The translations under genes were made by a program, and so were the position numbers. Below, in pieces: positions 10,001-19,699 of a stretch of 64,000 nucleotides of DNA; positions within the stretch are counted from its first letter, which is position 1, and each line of letters opens with the position of its first letter. Source of the stretch: Hysterangium stoloniferum (taxonomy: Eukaryota; Basidiomycota; Agaricomycetes; Hysterangiales; Hysterangiaceae); contig WHVD01000025.1 of the NCBI GenBank assembly GCA_015178975.1, positions 248,001-312,000 on the forward strand, read 5' to 3'. The notes under the pieces are model-generated. The model saw only the letters and a list, made by a program, of their open reading frames with translations. It ran no database searches and had not been told where the DNA came from.

Positions 10001-10814
10001 TGATAGTGAACGCCTGGGACCCATCCATTTTTGAAGCCCTAATAAAAGCTGCAGCATTAATCAGAGAAATGGACGGAGGTGCCGTGGGTTCCGGGGAAGC
10101 TATAGGTGCCGTAGGGATCACAGGAGTCCTCGAGACTGCAGGTGCCGGGAAGGCCATGGGTGCCGTGGAGGCCGAGACAGGCGCAGTTTCCTCGGTCACC
10201 GCGGGAGTCCGGAATGTTATACTGTTAGCTATCCAGTCAATCAACAGATTGTAGCGGGTAAGCCAGTTATGTCCTAGGACCACCGAGCAACTTGAGTCTA
10301 ACTGGGTCACATAGAAAGTGACCAATTGAGATGTTCCACAAGGGAAATTGATGGGTAAATCACAAGCTTGGGTAACAACCGAATTACTTGTGCCATCGAA
10401 GAGGTGGAGGCTGATGGGATTTATCGAATAAGTTGACAAAGAATTTTTTTGCGTGAATTTTGTATCTAAAAAACAATGAGTCGAGCCGGAATCTATGAGA
10501 GCTGAAAAAACAAATTTCGGAATCATATTAGACATAAGTTTAACGAAAAATGAATCAGAATGTGAAAGAGTGGATGCGTTGAGGCGAGTGAACTCTTGAA
10601 TGCGCGGAGAGGCAACACAACCCCTAACCCGCGCGGAGTCCGCGGGGTTGCTTACTCTTTTTTCGAATTGGCAGCCGGTTTGTCCTTCGACGGGGTTTCC
10701 GTGGAGGCTTTGGCTGATTGACCCTTTGAAGAGTTTGCTTTTGCCAGCGGACATTCCGGGACTCGATAACTGGGTTTCCCACACAAGAGACAGAGGTTGT
10801 TGTCCATACGACAT
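7089..10814 (-). CDS. pol: Pol polyprotein: protease, reverse transcriptase, RNase H, integrase
   Basis: 1241 codons, no internal stop. In order: aspartic protease with ALIDSGSTHC (about residue 105); reverse transcriptase with VDFRGLNAV and catalytic YLDD; RNase H with ETDASDYALGAIL; integrase HHCC zinc finger (GHFGYNK ... CKSCTTC) and core with SMDF, TSDRGSEF and the Glu of GQTERVNQT; then a GPF/Y-like module reading KYLGLFEII. It ends inside a chromodomain at a premature TGA. It is probably made by -1 frameshifting from Gag, because the frame overlaps gag by 163 nt. The order PR-RT-RH-INT defines Ty3/gypsy. Confidence 0.95.
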   Translation of the reverse strand: MSYGQQPLSLVWETQLSSPGMSAGKSKLFKGSISQSLHGNPVEGQTGCQFEKRVSNPADSARVRGCVASPRIQEFTRLNASTLSHSDSFFVKLMSNMIPKFVFSALIDSGSTHCFLDTKFTQKNSLSTYSINPISLHLFDGTSNSVVTQACDLPINFPCGTSQLVTFYVTQLDSSCSVVLGHNWLTRYNLLIDWIANSITFRTPAVTEETAPVSASTAPMAFPAPAVSRTPVIPTAPIASPEPTAPPSISLINAAAFIRASKMDGSQAFTINLKIDEATGRFSTPVSESEQAADLEGVPEKYHDFADVFSKRKADRLPPHREYNLKIDLEDGAQPPLGHIYPLSSTELSAIRDFLDEHLSIGFIRPSKSPFGAPVLFVRKKDGSLRLCVDFRGLNAVTKKDKYPLPLISDLLDAPRNARIYTKIDLKHAYHLVWIATGDEWKTTFRTRYGAFEWLVIPFGLTNAPSVFQHFINDIFSDMLDVCIIVYLDDILIYSENPAEHDKQVREVLQRLRQHGLFANGKKCTFDMDSVEYLGFMMGPDGLRMDETKVQVIKDWPEPQKVKDIQSFLGFANFYRRFIRGYSDITVPLTHLTRKGTPWNFNDKCQKAFNLLKNSFSTAPILSHWKPDFPLIVETDASDYALGAILSIQDSDGEVHPVAFLSRTFTGAELNYDVHDKELLAIFSAFKAWRHYLEGSGAPIDVVTDHKNLEYFSTTKLLTRRQVRWSEYLSAFNMIIRFRPGRLGGKPDALTRRWDVYPKEGSNDYATVNPHNLKPIFTNQQLTASVRTTFLVNPIVRGIIIMDIKKLHQDILSAIPLDPVTKAHLDNPVDPDQPRWSLDQHRFIRLDDRIYVPDSDGLRLRILQYKHDHPLSGHFGYNKTLSLIRREYTWPRLRGFVKHYCKSCTTCPHSKSQRHKPYGLLKQLLVPEHPWNSISMDFIEHLPDSEGFSAILVVVDRFSKQGIFIPTYDTITSVQLAELFIIHVFSKHGVPSHVTSDRGSEFVSHFFRSLGKSLDMTLHFTSGHHPEGDGQTERVNQTLEQYLRVYCNYQQDNWKTLLPLAEFAYNNAPSATTGVSPFFANKGYNPNITVHPERNLASVRAQEFTTDLHELHEELRTAILSAQEQYQHSADKHRIPPPNFKIGDRVYVKAQFFRTTRPSKKLAEKYLGLFEIIAQVGSVSWTLRLPDSMHAVHPVFHVSMLEPCTANTIPDHVQSPPPPVVIDGEPEFEISQILDSKIDKR

Positions 10815-11950
10815 TGTCTTTCTTGTGGAGTCAATTTGCCATCGGGTCTGAGTTTGCCTGAGAGGTCGGGTTTTCCGGCTTGCTTGCCGGACTGTTGACC
10901 CTTGTTGTTGTCCTTATTGTCCTTATTGTTGTTGTTGTTGTTTGAAGACTTTTTATCGTTCTTCTTGTCGGATTGCGTGGAGTTCTGGTTGCTGGTTGAC
11001 GAATTGTTGTTATTGTTTTTGTCCTTGGACTTGTTTACTTTGTCTGTGGATGTCTCGTGGGCAACTTCCGTGCGACGTTCCCAATAACGTGCATCCGCGT
11101 TTTGAGCTTTGAGGCGCATATGGGACAGGGTTTTTGGCTTGCCATCTTTTCCTTTCGAGACTTCGTCTTTAAGGTGGGATGGCAGACTGGCATAGAATTG
11201 GTGGCAGGGAGCGGGATCACCCCACTGACAACGAGCTGCAAGATTATTGAATTGGACAATGTAGTCCGTGATGCGCTGCATGTCCTTCATATGAAGATTT
11301 GTGAGACTATTCTCGGTTTCTCCTGTCGGGTCATATGGGCCGAAGTTGGTTTCAAGCTCCTCAACAAATGCCTCCCAATTTTCAAGCCAGAGTGGCTCTT
11401 CCTCGGATATTCCGCTAAAAGCCAGTTCGAACCATTTCAACGTGGATCCCGACAAATATGACAGTGTGTAGTTGACTTTTCGGGAGTCCGTGGAGAATGC
11501 AGCGGCACGATCACGGAAGTTGAAGCAACATTGCATGAGGAAAGTAGAGAGTTTGTTTGGGTTGGAACCCGTGAAGGGTTCCGGAGCATTGACTTTTGAC
11601 CGTGGAGGTTCTTGTTCCTTTTTCTTTTGTTCTTCGAGCAGGTGCGTCATGAATTTATCTATGGTACCTGCTAAAAATTCAGAAGTAGGATCCCCTAAAT
11701 GCGGTCGTTGAACAGGCGGAGGATTTTCAGGAGGGATTTCGACACCTTTGCCCTTGTCGGGGGCCACAGAATTGTCCTCGCGCTCAGATTCGTCCAGGTC
11801 TTCCGGGACTTCTTCGATGCGGGCTTCGGCTTCTTCCATGGGTTCCGACTGGTTCGCAAGTGTCTGACTGGTATACAGAGTTAACGGGGAATGAAGAGTC
11901 GACGGTCCAGGTATTGATGACTGTGTGCGTGTACTTCTTCTTGGTGGCAT
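10652..11950 (-). CDS. gag: Gag capsid/nucleocapsid protein
   Basis: 432 codons, starting MPPRRSTRTQ 37 bases inside the 5' LTR border. A capsid-type region (about residues 110-260, NAPEPFTGSNPNKLSTFL, NFRDRAAAF, WENWEAF-like blocks) is followed by an Asn/Lys-rich linker and a zinc knuckle CLLCGKPSYRVPEC. A canonical knuckle has His where this one has Tyr (TAT for CAT, a C to T change), so RNA binding by this copy may be impaired. The stop TAA sits right after a run of six A. Confidence 0.9.
   Translation of the reverse strand: MPPRRSTRTQSSIPGPSTLHSPLTLYTSQTLANQSEPMEEAEARIEEVPEDLDESEREDNSVAPDKGKGVEIPPENPPPVQRPHLGDPTSEFLAGTIDKFMTHLLEEQKKKEQEPPRSKVNAPEPFTGSNPNKLSTFLMQCCFNFRDRAAAFSTDSRKVNYTLSYLSGSTLKWFELAFSGISEEEPLWLENWEAFVEELETNFGPYDPTGETENSLTNLHMKDMQRITDYIVQFNNLAARCQWGDPAPCHQFYASLPSHLKDEVSKGKDGKPKTLSHMRLKAQNADARYWERRTEVAHETSTDKVNKSKDKNNNNNSSTSNQNSTQSDKKNDKKSSNNNNNNKDNKDNNKGQQSGKQAGKPDLSGKLRPDGKLTPQERQCRMDNNLCLLCGKPSYRVPECPLAKANSSKGQSAKASTETPSKDKPAANSKKE
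10655..10666 (-). other. probable -1 frameshift site at the gag end
   Basis: On the minus strand the gag codons TCG AAA AAA GAG precede the TAA. A one-base backward slip on the A6 run (10658-10663) gives GAA AAA AGA, exactly the pol frame. The frames of the two ORFs differ by -1. Confidence 0.55.
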
Positions 11951-11986
11951 AATGAAAACAATCTGCGAGTATTAGTCAGAAAATAC

Positions 11987-12806
11987 TGTTTGGATACACA
12001 CACAGGCCGGGTTTCCAGAGAAACCCGTGGGATATCCGGTAGGACTTGGCTTCAGCTTATAGGCTGCGCCCTCGCTAGATCGTGTTGTCCAATTTCAAAC
12101 GGACGGATGGGGATCCCGGGGAATCCGGGTGGGGTTCGTGGGTCGTAAGTTGTAAGTCGGGGGTCGTGGGTCGTGAGTCAAATTGGTTGAGAGAGATAGA
12201 TGCGCCGGAGCCTGTGGGCTCTGACTAGTGTGAGTGATGTGAATCGAGTAAGGTTTTAGAGCGGAAAATATTATTAGATTACTGGGGGGAATCTAAGCTA
12301 ATTTTCTGACTGGATTGTATGTACAACATCTGCCAGTTTATATAGACCGTGGAATGCATGACATACCAAATCCAGTAATAACAAAATGAAAACTAACAAA
12401 ACATGAAACGGGAATAGTAAACACCAAATTAGTGTTAGGAACGGAATGGAACGGAGCGGAGTCCGAATCGTGACAAAGCATAACCCATAACGGGAAACAG
12501 AGCGGGAGCGGAGTCCTAAATCGTGACAGGTCATTTGACTAAAACGGGAACGGGGCTTGATTAGAGCGGTGACGGGATTCTAAGCGGGGACCGGTGACTG
12601 ATGCGTGGGACGAAGACGGACATAGACAGAGACGGAGTCCGGGGGAAGTCTGGTGACTGATATGTGTCGTAATGAGGTCGAACGTAACGAGTCCTGACAT
12701 AACGGAGTCTGGGCGGGAAATCCTATAAACAGACGATTGGTGTTTGTAGCGCGTGGGGGTGTACGGGTTAGTGCCCGGAGTCCGGCGGGATTGTCCGGTC
12801 GTAACA
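11987..12806 (-). repeat. 5' LTR of the chromovirus
   Basis: 820 bp, same ends as the 3' LTR, right-hand TSD AAATG at 12807-12811. It carries a second copy of the hairpin module at 12042-12073. Differences from the other LTR are mostly C/T and G/A, many at CpG. Confidence 0.95.
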
Positions 12807-12811
12807 AAATG

Positions 12812-13190
12812 TACCAACATGTGTCGCTTCCACGGGCACTGTGGGCCCCCAAATCGTAACGTGACCGCACTTAGTGCATGCTTCGACATCGTCAACCACA
12901 ACCAGCTACAGAGTGTACTAAACTAAATGCCATATCACTGTATAGAGTATTTTTATTTCACTTGTTATATTTCAATCAATAAGTAGTTACATTTGAAACC
13001 TGTCATGAGATTTATGATTCTGAAGAACTGTGCAATCTTGCTAACGGTGAAGATTAAAGAGGAAAAGGTATAGACAGGATCAATATGAAATGCCAAGATA
13101 AAGTATTAGCAGGGAAACTGGTTGGGAAAGTAAGATAATGGTGCAGATGGGTACGAGCTGGGAAAGGGATGATTGGGTGATGATAATTGT
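12812..13190. other. no gene seen
   Basis: Right flank of the chromovirus. It contains GC-rich target sequence to about 12910, then AT-rich sequence without an ORF or recognised repeat. Confidence 0.5.
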
Positions 13191-13199
13191 AAACCAAGG

Positions 13200-14290
13200 A
13201 AGAGTTATTTGACAGACATCACATAGTCAGATGACTTATCATTGCTGATAGAGAATACAGCATTGGGAGGATTTCTGGAAGAGGTATCACTGTGAGAGGA
13301 TGCCATATTGGGAGTGTTGCTGGGAGCAGTATTGTTGGGAGAGGACGTGATATTCGGTGTGCTTAGTGTCCGGGCTGCTAACTCTGCCTCAGTTAATTTG
13401 GCATTTGCCTTCTTGGAGTGCTTGTCATAACAGATGGATGTTTTCTACACCGTTAAGCCTTCCAGGATTAATAAATTGATTACACAGCCACTGGCTCAAT
13501 ATTACCCCCTATTGCCAGACACCTTGAGTTTCATAGTGGTCATAATTCATCTTGGCAGGACCATCAATATCATACTCCAATAGGATATTCGCTGTGATTG
13601 TGTTAGACATCAAAAAAATAGTAATACAAAAGATGTATACCTAAACCAACATTGATCATTTGTGGCAGTCACCCTCCAATGCCTTGTGACTACTCTTTCC
13701 ATGGACAGGTGGTCTCTTCTCTGTAAAGATATAAACATGATAAATGATAAGTATGCACTGAATGTTAATGAATCACATACCAGAATGAACCCCAGCCAAT
13801 GCATAAGCTTCAAACCTGTGCAAAAGGACTGTGTAATCCATATTGAGGACGTCTTTGCAAAATTGCTGGGCGATAGGACTAAAATAAGACTTCAGTTCAT
13901 GGGTCTGATCTAGACTGCTATGCGCTGCCACATAGAATGTTTCAATCCCAGTGTGAAAATGTGCAGCATGGACCACACCAATACTATTTAGTTAGCTGAT
14001 GAAACTATTATCCAAATAACAAAACATACCTCATGAGTAAATGCCTGGAATGTTGCTGTAACATCACATAAGACAGCTTTGGGTTGCCTACACTTGATTG
14101 CATTCTGGTCTTCCCTTACATCCCGAGGCTCCTCAATGAGTGCTGCATAGTTCTCATCAGATAGGCCGTTGTACCTGGCTTTGACACTTGATAGTGTTGT
14201 TGGATATATTTGGGCAATGTGTAACACTGACCCAGGGGGAGATTTGTTGAAAATGTCAACTTTCAAGCTGAAAACACACATCTTTATCAT
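13200..14290 (-). pseudogene. degraded multi-exon hypothetical gene, probably multicopy type
   Basis: Minus-strand exons can be chained: one with LSSVKARYNGLSDENYAALIEEP and QPKAVLCDVTATFQAFTHE (about 14050-14285), a GT-AG intron, then HTGIETFYVAAHSS and VLLHRFEAYALAG (about 13790-13985), MSNTITANILLEYDIDGPAKM near 13530-13605, and a Ser/Asn-rich tail with CYDKHSKKANAKL and NDKSSDYVM (about 13215-13440). The pattern recalls short hypothetical proteins found in many copies in Agaricomycetes. No function is known to me. The ends are uncertain and frames shift between blocks, so it may be dead. Confidence 0.4.
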
Positions 14291-14475
14291 GTACTTTTGT
14301 TAGCTGCCTCCATTTCTTTCCTGGCAAACACATTCCAAGCACTAGCATTGTGCTTCTGACCCTGCATTTTACTACCTGTCAGGGGACTCTCTGTCACAAA
14401 CCCTAGGAAGCACCATTTTCTCATTGAAGTCCCTGAGTCCACAGTCCAACCCCTGCCTTTGTCACACTCCCTCTC

Positions 14476-15115
14476 TGTGAAGGGTATGCATATATCATGA
14501 TTGGACTGTGGAATAATATACATATTATAGTACTTTATTATCTAGTTTTTATTTCTTTTCTTTAACTCTCTATATCTTTCAAGCATACCCGTATTTCTTA
14601 GTTCAAAGTCTTGTGTATATCTATGGGCGCTCTCGGCACCAAATGACAGACACCTTTTTACCCAGCAGACACCACCTCGTAACGACCCAACATCGAATAG
14701 CAAGAGGTGTCCAGGGTAATATCTCAGCTACCTATAAAGGTAGTGTTCTCTTGCATACTAATAGTCTTTGGACTCAAACCGTGAAGGTTGAGTCCCACTC
14801 CCAAGCCTTCACACTCATCGACACTAAAGTCGACTCATGCTGCTATATCTCTACCCTAGATATTCAGTCTTTCGCTGAATATCTCTCTTACCTCTAACTA
14901 CAAGTTGTACCATAAGGGTCAACTCTTCTTTTCTCCTGTCCTCAACGTCATGAGCAACTGTACAGTTGCTCTTGTGACGTGTAGTGTGTCTCTCTACTAG
15001 TACTATCAGTCTAGTAATCTACGGTATTGTACTGGACGGTCAATACTTAATAATAGTAGTTGAATAAATACTATTCTTCATATATTGAGCAGTCAGAATC
15101 TATCGACTCTTCACA
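14476..15115 (+). repeat. solo LTR, family E
   Basis: 640 bp from TGTGAAGGGTATG to ACTCTTCACA, flanked by perfect TSD CTCTC (14471-14475, 15116-15120). Contains the family blocks TTTTTACCCAGCAGACACCACC and GAGCAACTGTACAGTTGCTC. Confidence 0.85.
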
Positions 15116-15188
15116 CTCTCCTTGTGGATATCAACCACTCTGGCGAATATGTAGAGTAAAGGACTAACTTCAGAAGTTCATAGGATTA

Positions 15189-15460
15189 TGTTAAATTTGA
15201 TGATGAAACACACCATTTTATAGGGGGAGTCCACCAATTATTGCAACTTTTCATATGAAGATGCTAATTGTGGACCATGCATTTGGAGGTTAATGTGTGT
15301 CAGAACCACTATACACCTCCCAGAGCATCCAACCTATATTGTCAGGAGGTGCTACACTAACTGACACAAGATATTGAGACATAAAGTACTTTTATTACAA
15401 GCTTATTAAACCCTTGTATATTGTGTATTGCAATAGAGTCAACTCATACTATTTTTAATA
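15189..15460 (+). repeat. solo LTR, family G, with TG...TA ends
   Basis: 272 bp from TGTTAAATTTGATG to TTTTTAATA with perfect TSD GATTA (15184-15188, 15461-15465). Related copies: 40139-40407 and 63061-63329 (reversed). Confidence 0.8.
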
Positions 15461-15465
15461 GATTA

Positions 15466-16342
15466 ATATTCCATTGTGGGAAGAACCTCTGTTCTGTAAT
15501 AGGTAAAGTTATTTTTAGACTACTGGGTGCCTATGGGTCACACCTGGCAGGGGGAATTCCTTAGACTGTTTCTCTTCAGATTCCCTCCTGCTAGGTGAGT
15601 TAGGTAGTTGTCTGTATGTATGTATTAGTTCTAATATATCTTTGGATTCCCTCCTGCTAGCCTAGTGTGAGTACTGCAGGCTACAGGGCTTGCCCTTACA
15701 CTACCCAGTAGTAGCTGCGACTTTGTCCACTGCATTGTTCTAAAGATATAACATATGAGCAATTCTAGAATATACATCATTAAAAGGTAAAAATTCACCT
15801 ATTATGTTCAGTGCTGATTTTCTCTACCTGAATTAGAAGTTCCTCATGCACTCTATTGAGATCTTGTGTCAGACCAGCTGCCCTCTCCCTTCATCGTGCT
15901 TTCTGTTCATTAGTGAGTTTTATTTGTATGTTAACTTTTGAAGCATTATTTTGCATGGGAGTCATATATGGTGTGTGGCCTCCTCCCACCTCTGAAAACT
16001 CTTCTGTAATGCACTACAGCTCCCTAAGACTCTAATAGTCACAGCATTTCCTCTGGCAGAGATTTTCTATCCCTCCAGCTCACGATATGCCTGTCGGGCT
16101 GCCATCCTCAGGTTCAACGGCTCTGGAGCATATCTTTGGCACCTCAGTCAGCCAGGTCATTGCAATGTTATTTGGAGCATATTCGTATGTGCAGGGGATT
16201 ATGTCAAACAATGTGAGAGGTGAGGACAATTGACAGCATGCACCTTGAAAGCTGCTGATCTTATGCAGCTTCATGCAGTGGCATCAGGTGGCAATTCTGA
16301 AAAAACGCTGTCTAGTCAGGGTAACCAGTGGTTCTCTGGGAG
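15466..16342. other. no intact gene; decayed repeat
   Basis: Short ORFs only. The phrase GGATTCCCTCCTGCTAG occurs twice (near 15580 and 15645). Nothing assignable. Confidence 0.4.
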
Positions 16343-16808
16343 TGTGAGGAGTATGCTTTTACCACAGTTTCATTATGGTAAAACACTCCTTTTATTTTAT
16401 TTATATATTACACATTTTATTCATATTTTTCTATTCTTTATATTCTTCAAACATTTCATTAGTTCAAAGCTTTGTGTATACTTGTGGGTGCACTTGGCAC
16501 CAAATGAAACTCAGACACACTTTTACCCAAGAACCACCACTTGTAAGACATAAACTAGGTCTACTACGAGTGGTGATCAGGGTAACGTGTCAGCTACTAC
16601 ATAGGTAGCAATATCTGAACTATCTAACACTTCTGGCCTCGAACTGTAACAGTCAAGGCCTCCACTCGAATCATCCTTCTCAAATCACCCTTCTCAAATC
16701 ATTCTTCTCAAATCATTCTTCTCAAATCATCCTTCTCAAATCATCCTTCTTCCCATTCTACTCATTTCTTCGTATATAGAACAGTCAGAACTTATACCAC
16801 TCTTCACA
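16343..16808 (+). repeat. solo LTR, family E, with internal 14-bp tandem repeat
   Basis: 466 bp from TGTGAGGAGTATGC to CTCTTCACA, perfect TSD GGGAG (16338-16342, 16809-16813). About six copies of a 14-base unit (CAAATCATCCTTCT, with C/T variants) occupy roughly 16665-16752. It has inserted into copia-type sequence. Confidence 0.85.
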
Positions 16809-16813
16809 GGGAG

Positions 16814-17868
16814 TGCTCGCATTAAGACTCCATCGCCTTTGCAGGCAGAGCCTATAACCTGAAAAAAGAAAAAGTTGTTTCCTTGATGCAGAAAGCATTG
16901 TATGGCCTAAAACAGTCTGGACATGAGTGGTATATGTGCTTGATGCACTGACCTCTTTTGGATTCAAATCTTGCGAGTCCTATCCGGCTATTTTCCAGGG
17001 CGATGAAAAAGACAAAGAATCAGCTCGAGTCTTGATTCAAGATGAAGGATCTTGGAGACTTACTGATCATGGCACGCTTTAACCTGCAAAATGCTGCCAC
17101 CATTTCTACACCACTAGAACCACACGTGATGCTTTCAAAATTACCGTGTCCTATAACGTCATGTCAGTATGAATATATGGGGTGCATTCCATATCGTGAG
17201 ATCATATGCTCACTGATGTGGAACGCGGTTGTGACACCTCCTGACATAGCCTTTGCTGCATCACTCTTGGGTCAGTTCATGGAGCCTCCCAAAAAGGCAC
17301 ATTGGGAAGCTGCAAAAAGAGCTGTGAAGTATTTGAAAGGGATGCGAGAGATGGAACTCACCTTTGGCATCGAGCACACTGGCTTAATGGCCTATACAGA
17401 TGTGCACTGGGGTTCCCAAGACCATCGACATTCCATTTCCGGCTACACGGTCTTGATTAACGGCCGTGCTGTATCCTGGAGCGCGGAGAAACTGTTGCAC
17501 TGTTGAGCACAGAGGCTGAATTCGGTGCTGCAATGCTTGTGGTGGAGGAAGTGTTGTGGTTGAGAACCTCCCTAGCGGAATTCACCTGCCCCCTCGCTTA
17601 CCCACTCATACTGTTATCTGATAATCAGGCCACTATCATGCTTACAAAAGATGCCCAATACTCAGCTTGTACAGAACACATCGATATTCACTTCAAATTT
17701 ACTTGCTATTCTGTCGAAAAAGAAGAACTCAAGTTCATTTATTGTCCCACCAAACATATGGTAGCCGACATATTCATGAAAGCGCTGCCTCGTATCCAGT
17801 TCGACTACCTCATCCCAAATATTCTTGATATTGTTGCATTTTTATTCTTTGAGTTATCAGGGATATAA
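16814..17868 (+). pseudogene. Ty1/copia pol fragment (RT end and RNase H)
   Basis: Reads LMQKALYGLKQS (copia RT hallmark) near 16890, ends that frame at a TGA, then continues from 17042 with STPLEP, YREIICSLMWNAVVTPPDIAFA, AAKRAVKYLKG and the RNase H block TDVHWGSQDHRHSISGYTV. A frameshift at about 17490-17505 splits SWSAEK from STEAEFGAAMLVVEEVLWL. The C-terminus LSDNQATIML, EHIDIHFKF and HMVADIFMKALPR is typical. His replaces Asp in the usual Y-x-D-x-D-W motif. Integrase and most of RT are missing, so the element is dead. Confidence 0.85.
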
Positions 17869-17869
17869 G

Positions 17870-19022
17870 TCTGAAGTACAAAACATGCGAAGGGTTTTTG
17901 AGTCACTGTAGCATCCATCTCCACCCACCTCTCCCTGCCTCTGTCTGTCCTTTCTGCACCCCCACTGCAGCACTTCACACCCTTTTCAGAGCCATTAGGA
18001 AGCCTTGAACCATCCCCAGCCAGCCCTCCTCCTCCTCCTCTTTCCATACCATTACCTTCCCCCTCCACAGAATTGCCCTCCACACTGATGCCAAACCCTC
18101 CACTGAATCTCTCCTCCATACCACTACCTTCTCCCATGTCCAAGCCCCCTCCCACACCGCAGATTACCCCACTCTCCTGAGTGTCACCCAATCTCCTTGC
18201 AGCCACTCCCCAACCTCACACTACCCCAATGCCCTTACCCTCTATGGTGTTGGACACATCCCACATTGTCTCAACAATTCAGAGTCCCCCACCTGCATCT
18301 CCTTGCTTGCCTTGCATTTCCCTCAGGAGCCCCATCCACCAACCTGAAGTTGAATCAATGGACATTGATTCCCCAATCTTGGAAGCCTTTGAGCACCCTC
18401 CCCAGCTATGGAGATCTTCAAAGAGCCTCCCCCATTGAGTTAAAAAGTGAAAGGGAAATGGAGGGCTGATATCCAGGACAACGAGCCTCTTGCCATTGGC
18501 CCCACTCCAGCAGACCCTGTTTGCAGCCCTCCGCCACGACCACCTTCTCCCCCACCCTCTCAGGACACTACCGATTCGGCTTGTGTCCTTCCCAAGCATG
18601 CACCGATTCACTTGGCTGTGGACTTGGTCGATCTGTTGGAGCATTTGCTATTGGACTCCAATGCCCCAGGAGAACTTCTCTCTAGTGAGGAAGCAAGTTG
18701 CACACCACCTCCCACTGCCAACCCGCCATCATTGCATCCCTGGCTTCCTCTCATCACCCACATTACTGATGCCTCCACTGACCATGTTCAAGCTATCATT
18801 CGAACACATCAGAAGGCCTATGGACAATGGGTATCCTCCATTCAGAGACTGGATGGGTTGACATCTGCCAGCGATGTTATGAAGTGGGAAGACATTGTAA
18901 CTTCTTTTCGTGCCAAATGTCTCACTTGGGGAAATGCTATCCTGCACCTCAGAGGTTTGCTCAGGATGCATGGGGGGGAGTTCCAAGTGTCCTTCGACAC
19001 CTTCTTTCACATAGCTCTTTGA
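17870..19022 (+). pseudogene. Pro/Ser-rich extra reading frame between copia pol and its 3' LTR
   Basis: After pol, long stretches rich in Pro, Ser and His are open in changing frames. The last, 18447-19022, gives 191 codons with PPPRPPSPPPSQD, a DLVDLLEHLLLDSNAPGELL segment and a less biased C-terminus (WEDIVTSFRAKCLTWGNAILHLRGLLRMHGGEF is read across 18870-18985, quoted here only as landmarks WEDIV, CLTWGN, LRMHGGEF). A G-rich tract and the LTR follow at once. No family recognised. It could be an extra ORF of the element or captured host sequence. Confidence 0.4.
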
Positions 19023-19034
19023 CCTGGGGGGCAC

Positions 19035-19699
19035 TATGAGAGGTACTGCAAAATACATTCCGAAATATAGTCCAGATGGACCCACACTATATTTCAATTA
19101 TTATTTCTATTTTCTCTTTATTTTATCACATGCATACATTAATTCGATGATCTATGTATTTCTATGGTACATAGACTCTTGTGGGTGCACACATACAAGA
19201 TCTATGTACTCTAGCACCTATATTTAGAACTCAGACACTTTTTACCCAACAGACACCACCTCATAATGACTCAGAACGTCGAACAGCAAGAGGTGTCAAG
19301 GGTGATGTCTCAGCTACCAAGCAGGTAGCATTACTTAACTCACTGTTAGCTTCAGGACTCAAACCACAAAGATCGAGTCCTTCACTCGCATTATTGCACT
19401 CATCAATACCTCTATCAACTCGCACTACTCACACTCTTCCTTAGATAACTAATACCTTTATTAGTTATCTTTCCCTTCTCACAACTGTGAGTTGTACTGG
19501 AATGGTCAACTGCCTTATTCTCTTCACTAGCCATCACGAGCAACTATACGGTTGCTCTAGTGACGTGTATTGTACTCCCTTACTAGTACTGTTAGTCTAG
19601 TAATCTCTAGTATTGTACTAAATAGTCAATACTTGTTATCGTGCTCGAATAGTCAATATTCTTCATATTATAGTGGTCAGAATCCAGTGACTCTTCACA
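19035..19699 (+). repeat. LTR, family E (element LTR, not solo)
   Basis: 665 bp from TATGAGAGGTAC (TG decayed to TA) to ACTCTTCACA. A G-rich tract (GGGGGG, 19027-19031) precedes it as expected of a polypurine tract, and a gag gene starts 26 bases after it. No matching TSD is seen at its two sides, so it is an LTR shared with flanking internal sequence. Confidence 0.7.

Larger units (their letters stand above)
4712..12806 (-). mobile_element. complete Ty3/gypsy chromovirus (LTR retrotransposon)
   Basis: Two 820-bp LTRs (4712-5531 and 11987-12806) bound an 8,095-bp element flanked by a perfect target duplication AAATG (4707-4711, 12807-12811). Gag and Pol are coded on the minus strand in -1 relation. 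A purine-rich tract lies directly before the 3' LTR. A chromodomain follows integrase but is cut off by a stop codon. The 5' LTR is followed by GTATTTTCTGACTAATAC and no TGG-type tRNA primer site, so self-priming as in Tf1-like elements is possible (inference). The LTRs differ mainly by transitions. The element is intact in layout but no longer fully coding. Confidence 0.95.

Noticed and set aside
4712-12806. Neurospora-type RIP
   Set aside because: The changes seen by eye sit mainly at CpG, not CpA, so methylation-linked deamination fits better.
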